Below are positions 41,906 through 51,223 of a stretch of 64,000 nucleotides of DNA, one piece after another. The translations under genes were made by a program, and so were the position numbers. The stretch comes from Paenibacillus oryzisoli. Lineage in GTDB: Bacteria > Bacillota > Bacilli > Paenibacillales > NBRC-103111. The stretch spans positions 47,512 through 111,511 of the forward strand of contig NZ_LYPB01000076.1 in assembly GCF_001653565.1 (NCBI RefSeq), in the 5' to 3' direction. The notes beneath the pieces are model-generated. The model was not told where the DNA came from, ran no database searches, and was given only the letters and a program-made list of their open reading frames with translations. Positions within the stretch are counted from its first letter, which is position 1. Each line of letters starts with the position of its first letter.

Positions 41906-42991
41906 ATGATTTCTATCAGTCTCTGTATGATTGTTAAAAATGAAGAGCAGTCACTTGGACGATGTCTTCACTCGGTTCGAGAAGTAGCAGATGAAATCGT
42001 TATCGTGGATACGGGTTCAACCGATCGCACGAAGGAAATTGCGGCTTCGTTTGGCGCGAAAATTTATGATTTTACATGGATCGATAATTTTGGTGCAGCA
42101 CGTAATTTTTCTTTCTCGAAAGCCACGCAAAGCTACATCTTGTGGTTGGATGCGGACGATGTATTTGAAGAAGTGGATCGCTTGAAGTTGATTCAATTAA
42201 AAGCAACACTAGACCCCACTGTTGACAGTGTCACAATGAACTATCATTTGAGTTTTAATGAAGCTGGGCAAGTGACGGCAAGCCTGAGACGAAATCGTTT
42301 GGTTCGCAGAGACAGAGGTTTTCAATGGGAAGGTCCTGTGCATGAGGTATTGATTGTTGGCGGCCATATTTTCGCTGCAGATATAGCAGTCACGCATAAG
42401 AAGGATAAAGAATATACCGATCGCAACCTGCGCATCTACCGTAAACGGGAAGCTGACAACGAAGATTTCTCTCCGCGCGATCTTTACTATTTTGCCAATG
42501 AGTTAAGGGATCATGGACTTCACTACGAAGCGATTGTCTATTATGAGCGATTCCTGAATACGAAGAAGGGTTGGATTGAGGATGTGTATTCCACCTGTCT
42601 GAAACTGGGAGATTGTTATGGGGCATTGAAAGATAAAGAAATGCAAATTCGCTCCTATTTCAGGGCGTTAAATTATGATAAGCCTCGCGCGGAAATGTGT
42701 TGCCGGGTAGGTGCTTATTTTTTGGATAACAATGCGATACCTATCGCTATTTATTGGTATGAAACAGCGACTAATTTGGGGATGCCGCAAGGTTTGATGG
42801 GGAATGTAGATCACGCGGCATGGACATGGCTGCCACATCTGCAATTATGCCTGTGTTACGATCGATTAGGCGATAAAGTGAAGGCTAACCTGCATAATGA
42901 AAAAGCATTTGAATATCATCCGACCCATCCGAGTATGATCTATAATCGTTCCTATTTTGCAAAAGTACTGCCGAAGGAAAGCGAAAAATAA
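41906..42991 (+). CDS. Family 2 glycosyltransferase with C-terminal TPR-like region
   Basis: A 361-residue GT-A glycosyltransferase. The family-2 start is ISLCMIVKNEEQSLGRCL (residues 4-21), VDTGSTDRT holds the nucleotide-binding Asp and ILWLDADDVF is the metal-binding D-x-D motif. From about residue 185 the chain is a helical tetratricopeptide-like repeat. The layout is shared with SunS-type and many Bacillales enzymes that glycosylate proteins or peptides. No substrate peptide or polysaccharide cluster is beside it. AGGGGAGG precedes the ATG. Confidence 0.85.
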   Translation: MISISLCMIVKNEEQSLGRCLHSVREVADEIVIVDTGSTDRTKEIAASFGAKIYDFTWIDNFGAARNFSFSKATQSYILWLDADDVFEEVDRLKLIQLKATLDPTVDSVTMNYHLSFNEAGQVTASLRRNRLVRRDRGFQWEGPVHEVLIVGGHIFAADIAVTHKKDKEYTDRNLRIYRKREADNEDFSPRDLYYFANELRDHGLHYEAIVYYERFLNTKKGWIEDVYSTCLKLGDCYGALKDKEMQIRSYFRALNYDKPRAEMCCRVGAYFLDNNAIPIAIYWYETATNLGMPQGLMGNVDHAAWTWLPHLQLCLCYDRLGDKVKANLHNEKAFEYHPTHPSMIYNRSYFAKVLPKESEK

Positions 42992-43006
42992 AATGCAATG
43001 TTAGAT

Positions 43007-43028
43007 AGCCCGCTTTGGGCTTTTTTTG
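43007..43028 (+). terminator. Short terminator after glycosyltransferase gene
   Basis: AGCCC pairs with GGGCT around GCTTT, followed by seven T. Confidence 0.75.
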
Positions 43029-43149
43029 TGCCAAAAGACATAATTCACGCAATCGATATTGCAGGCGATTATAAAGTGGGATACACTAAATCGACAGAAT
43101 CTGATTTCCAGTATGACTTCGGGAATCTTATGATAGGAGCGATTTGCGG

Positions 43150-45405
43150 TTGAAGACATTAATTATTGCGGAAAAACCCGATATGGGGCGAAACATAGCT
43201 GCCGCAATAGAACCTAAAGCCAAAAATATGCGGTCTCATCTTGAAGGTGAGCAGTATATCATCACATGGGCTATCGGACATTTGATAGAGCTGGCCGAAC
43301 CGGATCAGTATGACGAAAAATATAAAAAGTGGAATATTAATCATCTTCCGATTATTCCTTCCGAATTTAAGTTAATTCCTAACCCGCGTACGTATGATCA
43401 ACTCAAGGTGATTGCGGAGTTAGCTAAGAAATGCAATCAACTGGTTAATGCTTGCGATGCGGGGCGAGAAGGCCAGCATATTTTCTCCCTTATTCAAAGG
43501 CATCTGGGGCTCAATCAGCCTGTTAAACGGCTTTGGATATCTGACTTAACGTCGGAAACGATTCGCAATGGGTTCGCAACGTTAAAGGATGGCGCTGAAT
43601 ACGAGAACTTGACGCGCGCCGCACGCTCCCGGAGTGAAGCGGATTGGCTGATCGGCATGAACGGTTCACGTGCGTTTACAACCAAGCATAATGTGTTGCT
43701 GTCTGTCGGCCGCGTTCAAACGCCGGTGCTTGCTCTGATTTATGATCGCCAAAAGCAGATTGAGGCGTTTTCCTCACTGAAATTCTATGAGCTGGAAGGC
43801 CACTTCGCACAAGGCGAAACATCTTACCGAGGCATGTGGCAGGGAGAGCGTTTCACCGATGGCGAGAAGGCTTCTGCGCTTGCTGCTAAGGTGAAAGGGA
43901 AGCCGGCACGAATTCAGTCATATGAGGTGAAAGAAACCAAAGAATTCCCATTTAAATTATATGATTTGACACTGCTGCAACGTGAAGCGAATGGGAAGTA
44001 TGCATTCTCCGCTAAGAAAACCTTAGATACAGCCCAAGCTTTGTATGAGAAGCACAAGGTTATTTCGTACCCTAGAACGAATTCCAATTATGTGACGGAG
44101 CAAAATATTCCGGACATGCATAAGGCGCTAAATGCTTTGCAAGGCACGGCGTATCATGACCTTGTACAAGGCGCGAATCGCAATCTTGTTCATATTAATA
44201 ACAAATGGATTTGTAATCCAACCAAGGTTGAGGATCACCATGCCATTTTGCCTACGAATAAGAAGGCTTCAGGATTAAGTCCGGATGAGCAGAAATTGTA
44301 TGATCTCATTGTCAGACGTTTTCTTTCCCAATTCTACCCGCCTGCTGCCTACAAGGTACATACGGTCATGACGGAAGTGGAACAAGAGCTATTCAAAACA
44401 ACCGTCAAGGAATTGTTGTCGCTAGGCTGGAAGGTTATTTACGCTGATCAGAAGAAAGAAAAAGCGAAGGCGACCAAAGGGAAAGAGAAGGAAGATACTG
44501 ATGAAGACGAAGAGGTCGAAGTCAACGAGCCGTTCTCCGTCGATTCGAATGGGAATGTGGTGTGTACGGATGCGATCGTGAAGGAGAAAGACACCCAGCC
44601 GCCCAAGCATTTCAATGAAGGTACCTTACTGAAGGCCATGGAGAGTGCAGGAAAGCAGATTGAGGATGAAGAACTCCGCGATGCGATGAAAGACTCCGGT
44701 CTTGGTACACCTGCGACACGAGCAGCAACGATTGAGCGTTTGAAGAAAGTCGGCTATATCGACATGCAAGGTAAGAAAATTTTGTTGACTCAGAAGGGCA
44801 GAATGGTTGTTGAATTAATTCGCGGAGCGGGTATCGAGCTGTTGACGTCACCCGAGATGACAGGGCAATGGGAGCGTAGATTGAACGAAATTTCTCGCGG
44901 TACGGCATCGGATGACCAATTTATGCACAATGTCAAACGGTTTGCGACGCTGATTGTCGATAAAGTACGTAAGCAAGCTAGAGCTTCGAAAACGGATTTC
45001 GAAGGGGAGAATGCACCAGAACCAAGCGGTAAACGCGGCGCATCTGCAGCCAAGTCATCGTCACGTGGAGACAGTGCACCGAAAGCTCCTGCCAAAAAGC
45101 GGACACCTGCTGTGAAGCCATCGGGGGATGGAGCCAGCTCATTCATCGCGATGTGTCCAAGACCCGGTTGCGGCGGCTCGCTTTTTATGGGGCGTAAAGG
45201 ATACGGCTGCTCGCATTATAAGGAAGGCTGCGCCTTCGTTATTTGGAAGGAAAGCTTCGGTCGAAGTTTAACGGATACACAAGTCCAAGCGCTTGTTCAA
45301 AAAGGGAAAACGTCGAAGCTGAAGCTAGTTTTACCGGATGGCACAGAAACTGACGGGAAGATTGTGTTGAAAGATGTTGCTACAGGAGCGCTCGGAACGG
45401 AATGA
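43150..45405 (+). CDS. topB: DNA topoisomerase III
   Basis: A 751-residue type IA topoisomerase that decatenates DNA. The TOPRIM parts are IIAEKPDMGRNIA and NACDAGREGQHIF; the active Tyr307 is in VISYPRTNSNY. An acidic-basic insert (KGKEKEDTDEDEEVEV, near residue 440) is unusual. After the core comes an Ala/Ser/Lys/Pro-rich linker, then a zinc-ribbon-like tail CPRPGCGGSLFMGRKGYGC. I place the start at a TTG (43150), 10 nt after AGGAG, giving MKTLIIAEKP; the TTG at 43144 is only 4 nt from that site. The ung gene follows. Confidence 0.93.
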   Translation: MKTLIIAEKPDMGRNIAAAIEPKAKNMRSHLEGEQYIITWAIGHLIELAEPDQYDEKYKKWNINHLPIIPSEFKLIPNPRTYDQLKVIAELAKKCNQLVNACDAGREGQHIFSLIQRHLGLNQPVKRLWISDLTSETIRNGFATLKDGAEYENLTRAARSRSEADWLIGMNGSRAFTTKHNVLLSVGRVQTPVLALIYDRQKQIEAFSSLKFYELEGHFAQGETSYRGMWQGERFTDGEKASALAAKVKGKPARIQSYEVKETKEFPFKLYDLTLLQREANGKYAFSAKKTLDTAQALYEKHKVISYPRTNSNYVTEQNIPDMHKALNALQGTAYHDLVQGANRNLVHINNKWICNPTKVEDHHAILPTNKKASGLSPDEQKLYDLIVRRFLSQFYPPAAYKVHTVMTEVEQELFKTTVKELLSLGWKVIYADQKKEKAKATKGKEKEDTDEDEEVEVNEPFSVDSNGNVVCTDAIVKEKDTQPPKHFNEGTLLKAMESAGKQIEDEELRDAMKDSGLGTPATRAATIERLKKVGYIDMQGKKILLTQKGRMVVELIRGAGIELLTSPEMTGQWERRLNEISRGTASDDQFMHNVKRFATLIVDKVRKQARASKTDFEGENAPEPSGKRGASAAKSSSRGDSAPKAPAKKRTPAVKPSGDGASSFIAMCPRPGCGGSLFMGRKGYGCSHYKEGCAFVIWKESFGRSLTDTQVQALVQKGKTSKLKLVLPDGTETDGKIVLKDVATGALGTE

Positions 45406-45424
45406 ACATTTGGGGGAACGAGAA

Positions 45425-46120
45425 TTGAAACCTTTGACGAATGATTGGTTGACGGTTTTGGCTGAGCAGTTCCAAGCGCCTTACTATAAGGAGCTTGAAG
45501 AGTTTTTGCAGGCGGAGTATTCCAAGTATACGATCTATCCACCAGAGGATGACGTATTCTGCGCATTGGAATGGACATCCTTTGAGGATACGCAAGTTGT
45601 TATACTTGGACAAGATCCATATCATGGAGAGGGACAAGCCCATGGACTTAGTTTCTCTGTGAAACCTGGGGTTGCTATTCCTCCTTCGCTTAGGAACATG
45701 TACAAAGAATTAGCGTCGGATCTGGGCTGTGATATGCCTAATCATGGTTATTTGAAAGTTTGGGCAGAACAAGGTGTTCTGTTGTTAAACACGGTATTAA
45801 CCGTTCGTGATGCAGAGCCTAACTCGCATAAGGGGATGGGCTGGGAAAGATTCACGGATGGGATTATCCAAGCGCTAAGCGCTAGAGAAAAGCCTGTTAT
45901 TTTCTTACTGTGGGGAAGCCATGCACAAGCCAAGCGATCACTGATTAACGCATCACGACATGTAATCATCACATCGGCTCATCCAAGTCCGTTGTCGGCG
46001 TATCGAGGATTCTTTGGCAGTAAGCCTTTTTCTACTGTCAACGCTCAATTAAATCGACTTGGAATGACAGAAATCGACTGGATGATCCCTAATATGAGAG
46101 AAAACGAAAACCATGAATGA
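45425..46120 (+). CDS. ung: Uracil-DNA glycosylase
   Basis: Family-1 uracil-DNA glycosylase removing uracil from DNA, 231 residues. The water-activating loop GQDPYHG is at 62-68 with Asp64, the GVLLLNTVLTVR segment holds the uracil-binding Asn, and HPSPLSAYRGFFG is the DNA-intercalation loop with the catalytic His. The TTG start follows GGGGGA by about 8 nt; an upstream in-frame ATG lies inside topB and lacks a site. Only 19 nt separate it from topB, so the two repair-related genes are likely cotranscribed. The stop codon lies inside the terminator hairpin. Confidence 0.95.
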   Translation: MKPLTNDWLTVLAEQFQAPYYKELEEFLQAEYSKYTIYPPEDDVFCALEWTSFEDTQVVILGQDPYHGEGQAHGLSFSVKPGVAIPPSLRNMYKELASDLGCDMPNHGYLKVWAEQGVLLLNTVLTVRDAEPNSHKGMGWERFTDGIIQALSAREKPVIFLLWGSHAQAKRSLINASRHVIITSAHPSPLSAYRGFFGSKPFSTVNAQLNRLGMTEIDWMIPNMRENENHE

Positions 46121-46139
46121 CAACATTCATGGTTTTTTT
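46107..46139 (+). terminator. Terminator overlapping the end of ung
   Basis: AAAACCATGAATG pairs with CATTCATGGTTTT around ACAA, then T-run. Its 5' arm includes the last codons and stop of ung. Confidence 0.88.
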
Positions 46140-46209
46140 CATTTTATAGACCGAAACTTGTGTTAGGAACCGAATAGTATATAAAATATGTAAAGATTTT
46201 CTGACCGTT

Positions 46210-47142
46210 CTACAAAATAGGTTGCACATAGGTAATTGGTAAGTTAAGCTCGCAATTCTTACCCGTTTCGTAGGAGCGATTGCCGAGAACTTCGCGCAGA
46301 ATCTCATAGTCCCCATCGGTACCTCTCTGTAGGACTTGAATAGCAGCTTTGAGTACATGCAGGGAATCTTCCATCGCAGTCTCCAACAACTCCCATGCAC
46401 TGTAGGTGTAAATGTCATTGAGATCTGTTGGACAATTCCATGCTGTTTTGTTTTCATTCAAATAATCGCGTGGAGTGGGATGCTTCGTGTACACGAACGG
46501 CGATATTTGACCAATTGTCAATATTCGTTTGATGCCTTGCGGATCATGGAATAAGCGTTGAGCACGGATCATGTCATTGTAGGCGTCATCCCAATCGGAG
46601 TCCTTCATTTGCGATGCGATGCTAGGGTAATGGATTGCGGTTGCAGCCGTGAGTGCAGAAACTATGCCCATGGGAAACTTGTCGCCTACATAAATTTCTT
46701 TCCATACCGGTGTACGCCACGTTTGGATATCTCGCGCATGCCTAGCGTAAAGGGTATCCATAATAATTTCGAATCGTTGATGGTCCCATTTCTTGAAACC
46801 GGATTTATAAAATACATAGGGATGTAAATTTCGATCTAAGACATGGTGTGTTAGAAATCCTAGAACATAGAGAACGGCAGGATTATAGAGACCGCGGCCT
46901 TGTACCTGTCGAACTAGATCAAGTAAAAAGGGTCCGCAGGCTTCTTTGTGCATGAGACTTCCAAGTTCATTTAACTTTTTTTCTTTTTTCCAAGGAAGAA
47001 AGTTATGGTAAAAAAGAAAATCGGGTCCTTGGCAACCAAGTGAAAATATGTGTCGCTGCTGTTTATCGTTAAGAACCGAATTGTGGCCCAGTTGATTCAT
47101 TACTTTTTGTCCGAAAATTAAATGTGTCCAAATATTTGGCAA
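46210..47142 (-). CDS. Zinc-dependent phospholipase C-family protein
   Basis: A 310-residue protein of the Zn_dep_PLPC family (PF00882 type). The N-terminal MPNIWTHLIFGQ provides the metal-binding Trp/His start. SLGCQGPDFLFYH has the conserved Gly-x-x-x-Pro-Asp, and GFLTHHVLDRNLHPYV is the double-His metal motif (about residues 94-109). HDP-containing helices follow. No signal peptide is visible, unlike secreted phospholipases C, so it may act in the cytosol on an unknown substrate. The TTG start follows AGGAGG by 8 nt. It is monocistronic and convergent with ung. Confidence 0.8.
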   Translation of the reverse strand: MPNIWTHLIFGQKVMNQLGHNSVLNDKQQRHIFSLGCQGPDFLFYHNFLPWKKEKKLNELGSLMHKEACGPFLLDLVRQVQGRGLYNPAVLYVLGFLTHHVLDRNLHPYVFYKSGFKKWDHQRFEIIMDTLYARHARDIQTWRTPVWKEIYVGDKFPMGIVSALTAATAIHYPSIASQMKDSDWDDAYNDMIRAQRLFHDPQGIKRILTIGQISPFVYTKHPTPRDYLNENKTAWNCPTDLNDIYTYSAWELLETAMEDSLHVLKAAIQVLQRGTDGDYEILREVLGNRSYETGKNCELNLPITYVQPIL

Positions 47143-47333
47143 GGGAGCATCCTCCTACAGCTTGTGATGAAAAATAATGAACGTTTCCATTCTAACATAT
47201 AGACGGAAGGCTAGGGCATATTTCGTGAACAATTTCAATCCGAAAGGCTTTATATGCAGGATTGATAGTGAGGTTGTCGAATCTAACCAACGGTGAGAAT
47301 CACCGTCAAAAGCATGTACAGTGGGGGAAAAAT

Positions 47334-49508
47334 ATGAATAATCAATCGGAAATGGAGCCGTCGTTCGATGCGATGTTGGACTTCACAACAATGGGAATGG
47401 CTCTGATTTCGCTTGAGGGTCATTGGTTAAAGGTGAATCGCAGCTTGTGCGATATACTTGGCTATTCAGAGCGAGAACTTCTTACAACGCATGTAGAGAT
47501 GTTCGTAGAACCTACTCAAGTGAGATACATCAATCGTAGCATGAAGGATTTACTTCATAGTGAGATACCTACTTATCAAGAACAAATCAGTATCCTACAT
47601 AAAGATTTATCTTTACGATCTGTTGACTGGCGAATGTCAGTCATTCGAGATGCAGACAACTTACCTGTGACATTCCTTGTTCAAATCAATGTTGTCTCTC
47701 AACAGTCAGATATAGAACGGAAATTGGCGGAAAGCGAGCAGCGCTATAAGTCTTTGATTGAACATAATCCCGCCGGAATTCTGACTTGCGATATTCATGG
47801 ACGCATTCAAGGCGTCAATCCAGCAATGGCAAGGATTCTTGGTTACTCGGAAGATGAATTAATTTCTCAATATATCCATCATATCTTTCTGCAAAATAAC
47901 GTGAAATTTGATAGGGCTGCTGGTATTTTGATGCAAAATGATAATTATATGTTGGAATTCCAGCAAGAGAATGGTGAACGCATTGATTTAGGTGTCAAAA
48001 ATGTACCAATCATTGTTAATGATACATTGGATGGCGTGTATTTAATTGCAAAGGATATTACACAATTTAATCGTGACCGGGAATCATTGCGAATCGCACA
48101 ACAAGATCTTCATGACACCGTACGTAGACAACAAGGAATGACGTTGAAGTTTAGAAAAATAAATGCGAATTTCATTCATACGTTGTGTGATGGTGAGCTG
48201 CTTTATCGTTTGGGTTTTAAACCGACACATATTATTGGAAATACACTTCATGATATTTGGCCCACTATCTTGGCCAATTCTATTGAAGCGCATTATCATC
48301 GTGCATGGCTTGGCGAAGAAAATGTGATGTTTGAAACGACTTTCCGGGGGATTACTTATCTTACTTCTTTACGGCCAATTAAGGAAAACGAACGGATGGT
48401 GGAAGTTATCGGTTCGTGTGTCGATATTACGGAACGTAAGAGGATGGAGACTGAACTCAGAGAAACGAAGGAGCTTCTGGAATCTATCATAAATAACACG
48501 ACGGATGCCATCTGTGTGTGCGATTTAAATGCGAGGGTAATCTCTATTAATGCTGCTCATGAACATATTTTTGGCTGGAGTCAGGAGGAATTGATTGGGC
48601 ATCAATTGCCGATTTATCCGGATAACTTGGAATATGAGCGCAAAGAGTTGTATGACAAGTTAAAATCCGGGAAGCAGATATCGGGGATGGAGTCGGTTCG
48701 TCTGCGGAAAGATGGTCAACTCATCCATGTGAGCATAACGAAAACGCCAATTCGAAGTGAAAAAGGGGACATTTTTGGATTTGCAGAAATCACAAGGGAT
48801 ATTACGGAACGTAAGCAAACGGAGGAGCTTCTCCGAAAATCAGACAAATTGTCTGTTGCTGGACAGCTCGCGGCTGGACTTGCACATGAAATCAGGAACC
48901 CGCTTACGTCGCTTCGGGGTTTCTTACAACTACTTCAACACGATTTGAGGGATAAGAGGCATTATTTTGACATCATGTTATCGGAGCTGGATCGCATCAA
49001 TTTCATTGTAAGTGAATTCCTTGTGATTGCGAAACCGGAAGCCATCGTGTATAAAAAAAGCGATCTCGTGATGATCCTGCAATCGGTTATTGCTCTTCTG
49101 GATACACAAGCGGTACTCTGTAATGTGGAGCTTATATTGGAATTCCAATCGGATATTCCTGAAATTACGTGTTCGGAAATGCACTTAAAGCAACTATTCA
49201 TTAATTTGATCAAAAACGCGATGGAGGCGATACCGAAGGACGGTCAAATCAAATTGCTTGTTTCCTTACATGGCGAAGATCAGATTAGGGTTCGGACACA
49301 AGATAACGGATGTGGAATACCGGAGGAACGATTGAAACAGCTGGGGGAACCCTTTTATACAACGAAGGAGAAGGGAACAGGCTTAGGTTTAATGATGTGT
49401 TTCAAGATTGTAGAAGCGCACAAAGGAACGATGTACATTCAGAGTCAAGTGGGTTATGGGACGACAATTGATGTGTTCTTGCCAAGGTACACAGAAGAGC
49501 CTAATTGA
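47334..49508 (+). CDS. Cytosolic multi-PAS sensor histidine kinase, sporulation-kinase-like
   Basis: A 724-residue histidine kinase without membrane segments. At least three and probably four PAS domains precede the kinase: about 12-110, 140-250, a divergent one near 270-370 and 385-500. The phosphorylated His518 is in GLAHEIRNPLTSLRGF. The ATP domain has NLIKNAMEA (N-box), DNGCGIPEE (G1) and GTGLGLMMC (G2). This layout is like the sporulation phosphorelay kinases KinA/KinE, and no response regulator gene adjoins it, as expected for an orphan phosphorelay kinase. The ATG at 47334 follows GGGGGA; an upstream TTG is unsupported. The signal is unknown. Confidence 0.88.
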   Translation: MNNQSEMEPSFDAMLDFTTMGMALISLEGHWLKVNRSLCDILGYSERELLTTHVEMFVEPTQVRYINRSMKDLLHSEIPTYQEQISILHKDLSLRSVDWRMSVIRDADNLPVTFLVQINVVSQQSDIERKLAESEQRYKSLIEHNPAGILTCDIHGRIQGVNPAMARILGYSEDELISQYIHHIFLQNNVKFDRAAGILMQNDNYMLEFQQENGERIDLGVKNVPIIVNDTLDGVYLIAKDITQFNRDRESLRIAQQDLHDTVRRQQGMTLKFRKINANFIHTLCDGELLYRLGFKPTHIIGNTLHDIWPTILANSIEAHYHRAWLGEENVMFETTFRGITYLTSLRPIKENERMVEVIGSCVDITERKRMETELRETKELLESIINNTTDAICVCDLNARVISINAAHEHIFGWSQEELIGHQLPIYPDNLEYERKELYDKLKSGKQISGMESVRLRKDGQLIHVSITKTPIRSEKGDIFGFAEITRDITERKQTEELLRKSDKLSVAGQLAAGLAHEIRNPLTSLRGFLQLLQHDLRDKRHYFDIMLSELDRINFIVSEFLVIAKPEAIVYKKSDLVMILQSVIALLDTQAVLCNVELILEFQSDIPEITCSEMHLKQLFINLIKNAMEAIPKDGQIKLLVSLHGEDQIRVRTQDNGCGIPEERLKQLGEPFYTTKEKGTGLGLMMCFKIVEAHKGTMYIQSQVGYGTTIDVFLPRYTEEPN

Positions 49509-49536
49509 TTGTTTGCTATGTTCACATGAGAACATG

Positions 49537-49577
49537 AAAAACCGCCGTCGGATTGAACCGAATAACGGCGGTTTTCT
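49537..49577. terminator. Bidirectional terminator after the kinase gene
   Basis: AAAACCGCCGT pairs with ACGGCGGTTTT, with an inner CGG/CCG pair; T-rich on both sides. It serves the convergent small gene too. Confidence 0.88.
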
Positions 49578-49582
49578 TATGT

Positions 49583-49813
49583 CTAGAATGCAATACTAAA
49601 TTCCGAAGTTTCTCTTGAGTACCAAGTGGCCTTTGTGGTGTTATTCTCGTTGTAAACTTGTACATAATCTGGCGTGTATTTGACGATAATCCCTGTAGTT
49701 TCTTGGTAATAAACACCTAGTTGATCAAGTGACCATACGTAGACAGGCGTTTTCGTTAGGGCAGCAGTAAATAGTTCTGAATCTGTATCTAGTAGCTTAG
49801 TTCCGTAAATCAT
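49583..49813 (-). CDS. Small hypothetical protein
   Basis: A 76-residue protein I do not recognise. It is rich in Tyr, Thr and Val, with KTPVYVWSLDQLGVYYQE and a beta-strand-like pattern throughout; no cysteine, signal or membrane segment. The ATG at 49813 follows AGAGGTG by about 5 nt. A GTG 13 codons upstream would add MPYNYYPYDRGVS but has no clear site. A good terminator lies at its end. It looks like a real small gene; no function proposed. Confidence 0.55.
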   Translation of the reverse strand: MIYGTKLLDTDSELFTAALTKTPVYVWSLDQLGVYYQETTGIIVKYTPDYVQVYNENNTTKATWYSRETSEFSIAF

Positions 49814-50154
49814 CGATACACCTCTGTCATATGGATAGTAGTTGTAAGGCACTTATTAATAGGGACAGTACGGCAAACGAAATCATCACACAGTATTTAT
49901 AATTTTTTTGTAGAGATTTTATTTACTGAAAAGGCTTGTTACTTTGAGGATTTCCTAAAATATGTAGAATATAAGCTGTTGATGCCATTAATTTCACAAT
50001 TGTAATGAATAAGGGGATTATTTAGGAAGAAGATGATGGACGAAAAAGGTAAAAAAAAGAGGGTTCCCTAGCGTTTGAATTCCTTGTATAATAGGTAAGC
50101 TTTGCTGAATTGACAGTAGGTAAATTATGATTGGGTAGAAGGAGAAAGGGGTCA
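49814..50154 (+). promoter_or_regulatory. Intergenic region with promoter of deoxynucleoside kinase gene
   Basis: About 340 bp of AT-rich DNA without a gene. TTCCCT, 17 nt, TATAAT at 50064-50092 is the likely sigma-A promoter of the next gene; the -35 is weak. Poly-A/T stretches flank it. I see no other structure. Confidence 0.5.
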
Positions 50155-50811
50155 ATGGCAGTGATTGTGGTTGGGGGAATGATCGGTCTTGGTAAGACAT
50201 CTGTATCCACTTTACTTGGACAAGAACTAAATTCGAATGTTTTCTATGAAAGTGTCGATGATAATCCGATATTGCCGTTATTTTACACAGCATCACCGGA
50301 AGAAATTGAAAAGCATCGGTATCCGTTTTTACTGCAATTACACTTTTTGAATACGCGTTTTAAGGCCATTAAACAGGCATTAGTACATAATCGAAATGTA
50401 CTGGACAGAAGCATTTATGAGGATTGGTATTTTGCTAAGGTGAACCGCGAGTTAGGGCGTATTTCACAATTGGAATTTGATGTTTATGAAGGCTTGGCGG
50501 ATAATATGATGTCAGAGTTGGCAGAGTTGCCTAAGAAGGCGCCTGATCTCATGGTCTATTTGAAGGCTTCCTTCGAAACTGTGATGCACCGCATCGGGCT
50601 GCGTGGCCGCAGCTTTGAACAAGACCAATCGTTGGTCGATTATTATCGCAAGCTATGGTCTGGATACGATGACTGGGTGATGAATCATTATCATGCGTCT
50701 GAAGTTCTCATTGTTGATATGGATCAGATAGATGTCGTTAATCGCGCTGCAGATGCCGAACAATTGGTTCAAGAAGTTCGTGCCAAGTTATCTGAATTGG
50801 CCATCATATAA
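50155..50811 (+). CDS. Deoxynucleoside kinase (dGK/dCK-type)
   Basis: A 218-residue kinase phosphorylating deoxynucleosides for salvage. The P-loop is GGMIGLGKTS (residues 7-16), the substrate-binding Glu lies in FYESVDDNPILPLFY, and the catalytic DRS motif is VLDRSIYED. The lid Arg cluster is HRIGLRGRSFE. Bacillales have two such genes (dgk, dck); which one this is cannot be told. The ATG at 50155 is behind GGAGAAAGGGG, eight codons inside the open frame. It is monocistronic. Confidence 0.88.
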   Translation: MAVIVVGGMIGLGKTSVSTLLGQELNSNVFYESVDDNPILPLFYTASPEEIEKHRYPFLLQLHFLNTRFKAIKQALVHNRNVLDRSIYEDWYFAKVNRELGRISQLEFDVYEGLADNMMSELAELPKKAPDLMVYLKASFETVMHRIGLRGRSFEQDQSLVDYYRKLWSGYDDWVMNHYHASEVLIVDMDQIDVVNRAADAEQLVQEVRAKLSELAII

Positions 50812-50842
50812 AAGAACTAAGCGAAATTTGTCGAAATGTCGA

Positions 50843-50873
50843 AAAGACCCCCTCAAACATGAGGGGGTCTTTC
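50843..50873 (+). terminator. Terminator after deoxynucleoside kinase gene
   Basis: AAAGACCCCCTC pairs with GAGGGGGTCTTT around a small loop. Confidence 0.85.
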
Positions 50874-50926
50874 GAATGATATAGAACAAAATGAATTCAA
50901 CGTTGTAATCCTAGAAAGCGAAGGTG

Positions 50927-51088
50927 ATGATATTGTTGTTTATCGTATGTTACAAAGGCAAGCCTATGAGTGTACCTCTGCCGAAATTAGCAGCAACCGA
51001 GAAAATGTTGAAGCTTAGTCGTTCATTTGCCAATCTTGAGCTCGTCGAAGTGCATCAACAACAATGGCAGACGGCTTCGAATATTTAG
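50927..51088 (+). CDS. Possible 53-residue small protein with its own terminator
   Basis: A short frame between two terminators. It reads MILLFIVCYKGKPMSV, then a helical TEKMLKLSRSFANLELVEVHQQ. GAAGGTG lies directly before the ATG; a TTG at 50933 or 50936 would be better spaced from it, giving about 50 residues. The frame stops shortly before a strong hairpin, which argues for a real transcription unit. I do not recognise the product. Confidence 0.45.
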   Translation: MILLFIVCYKGKPMSVPLPKLAATEKMLKLSRSFANLELVEVHQQQWQTASNI

Positions 51089-51108
51089 GATTCACACAGC
51101 GTTATCAC

Positions 51109-51141
51109 AACTCCTTCATCGAAAAGATGAAGGAGTTTTTG
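51109..51141 (+). terminator. Terminator after the 53-residue frame
   Basis: AACTCCTTCATC pairs perfectly with GATGAAGGAGTT around GAAAA, followed by TTTGTG. Confidence 0.85.
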
Positions 51142-51164
51142 TGTTGTCCACTTTGTGTTAGAGT

Positions 51165-51191
51165 GGGAATGGGAATGGGAATGGGAATGGG
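51165..51191. repeat. Hexanucleotide tandem repeat upstream of cutC
   Basis: GGGAAT repeated four times plus GGG. It lies between a terminator and the cutC start. As a six-base unit it would not shift a reading frame, and it is upstream of the start I favour. Confidence 0.85.
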
Positions 51192-51223
51192 TATCATTTA
51201 TGAAAGTGGAGGTAGTTCGAGAT

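Noticed and set aside
51155..51223. N-terminal extension of CutC with Glu-Trp repeats
   Set aside because: It is a translation of the GGGAAT repeat; the family N-terminus and the GGAGG site fit the ATG at 51224.
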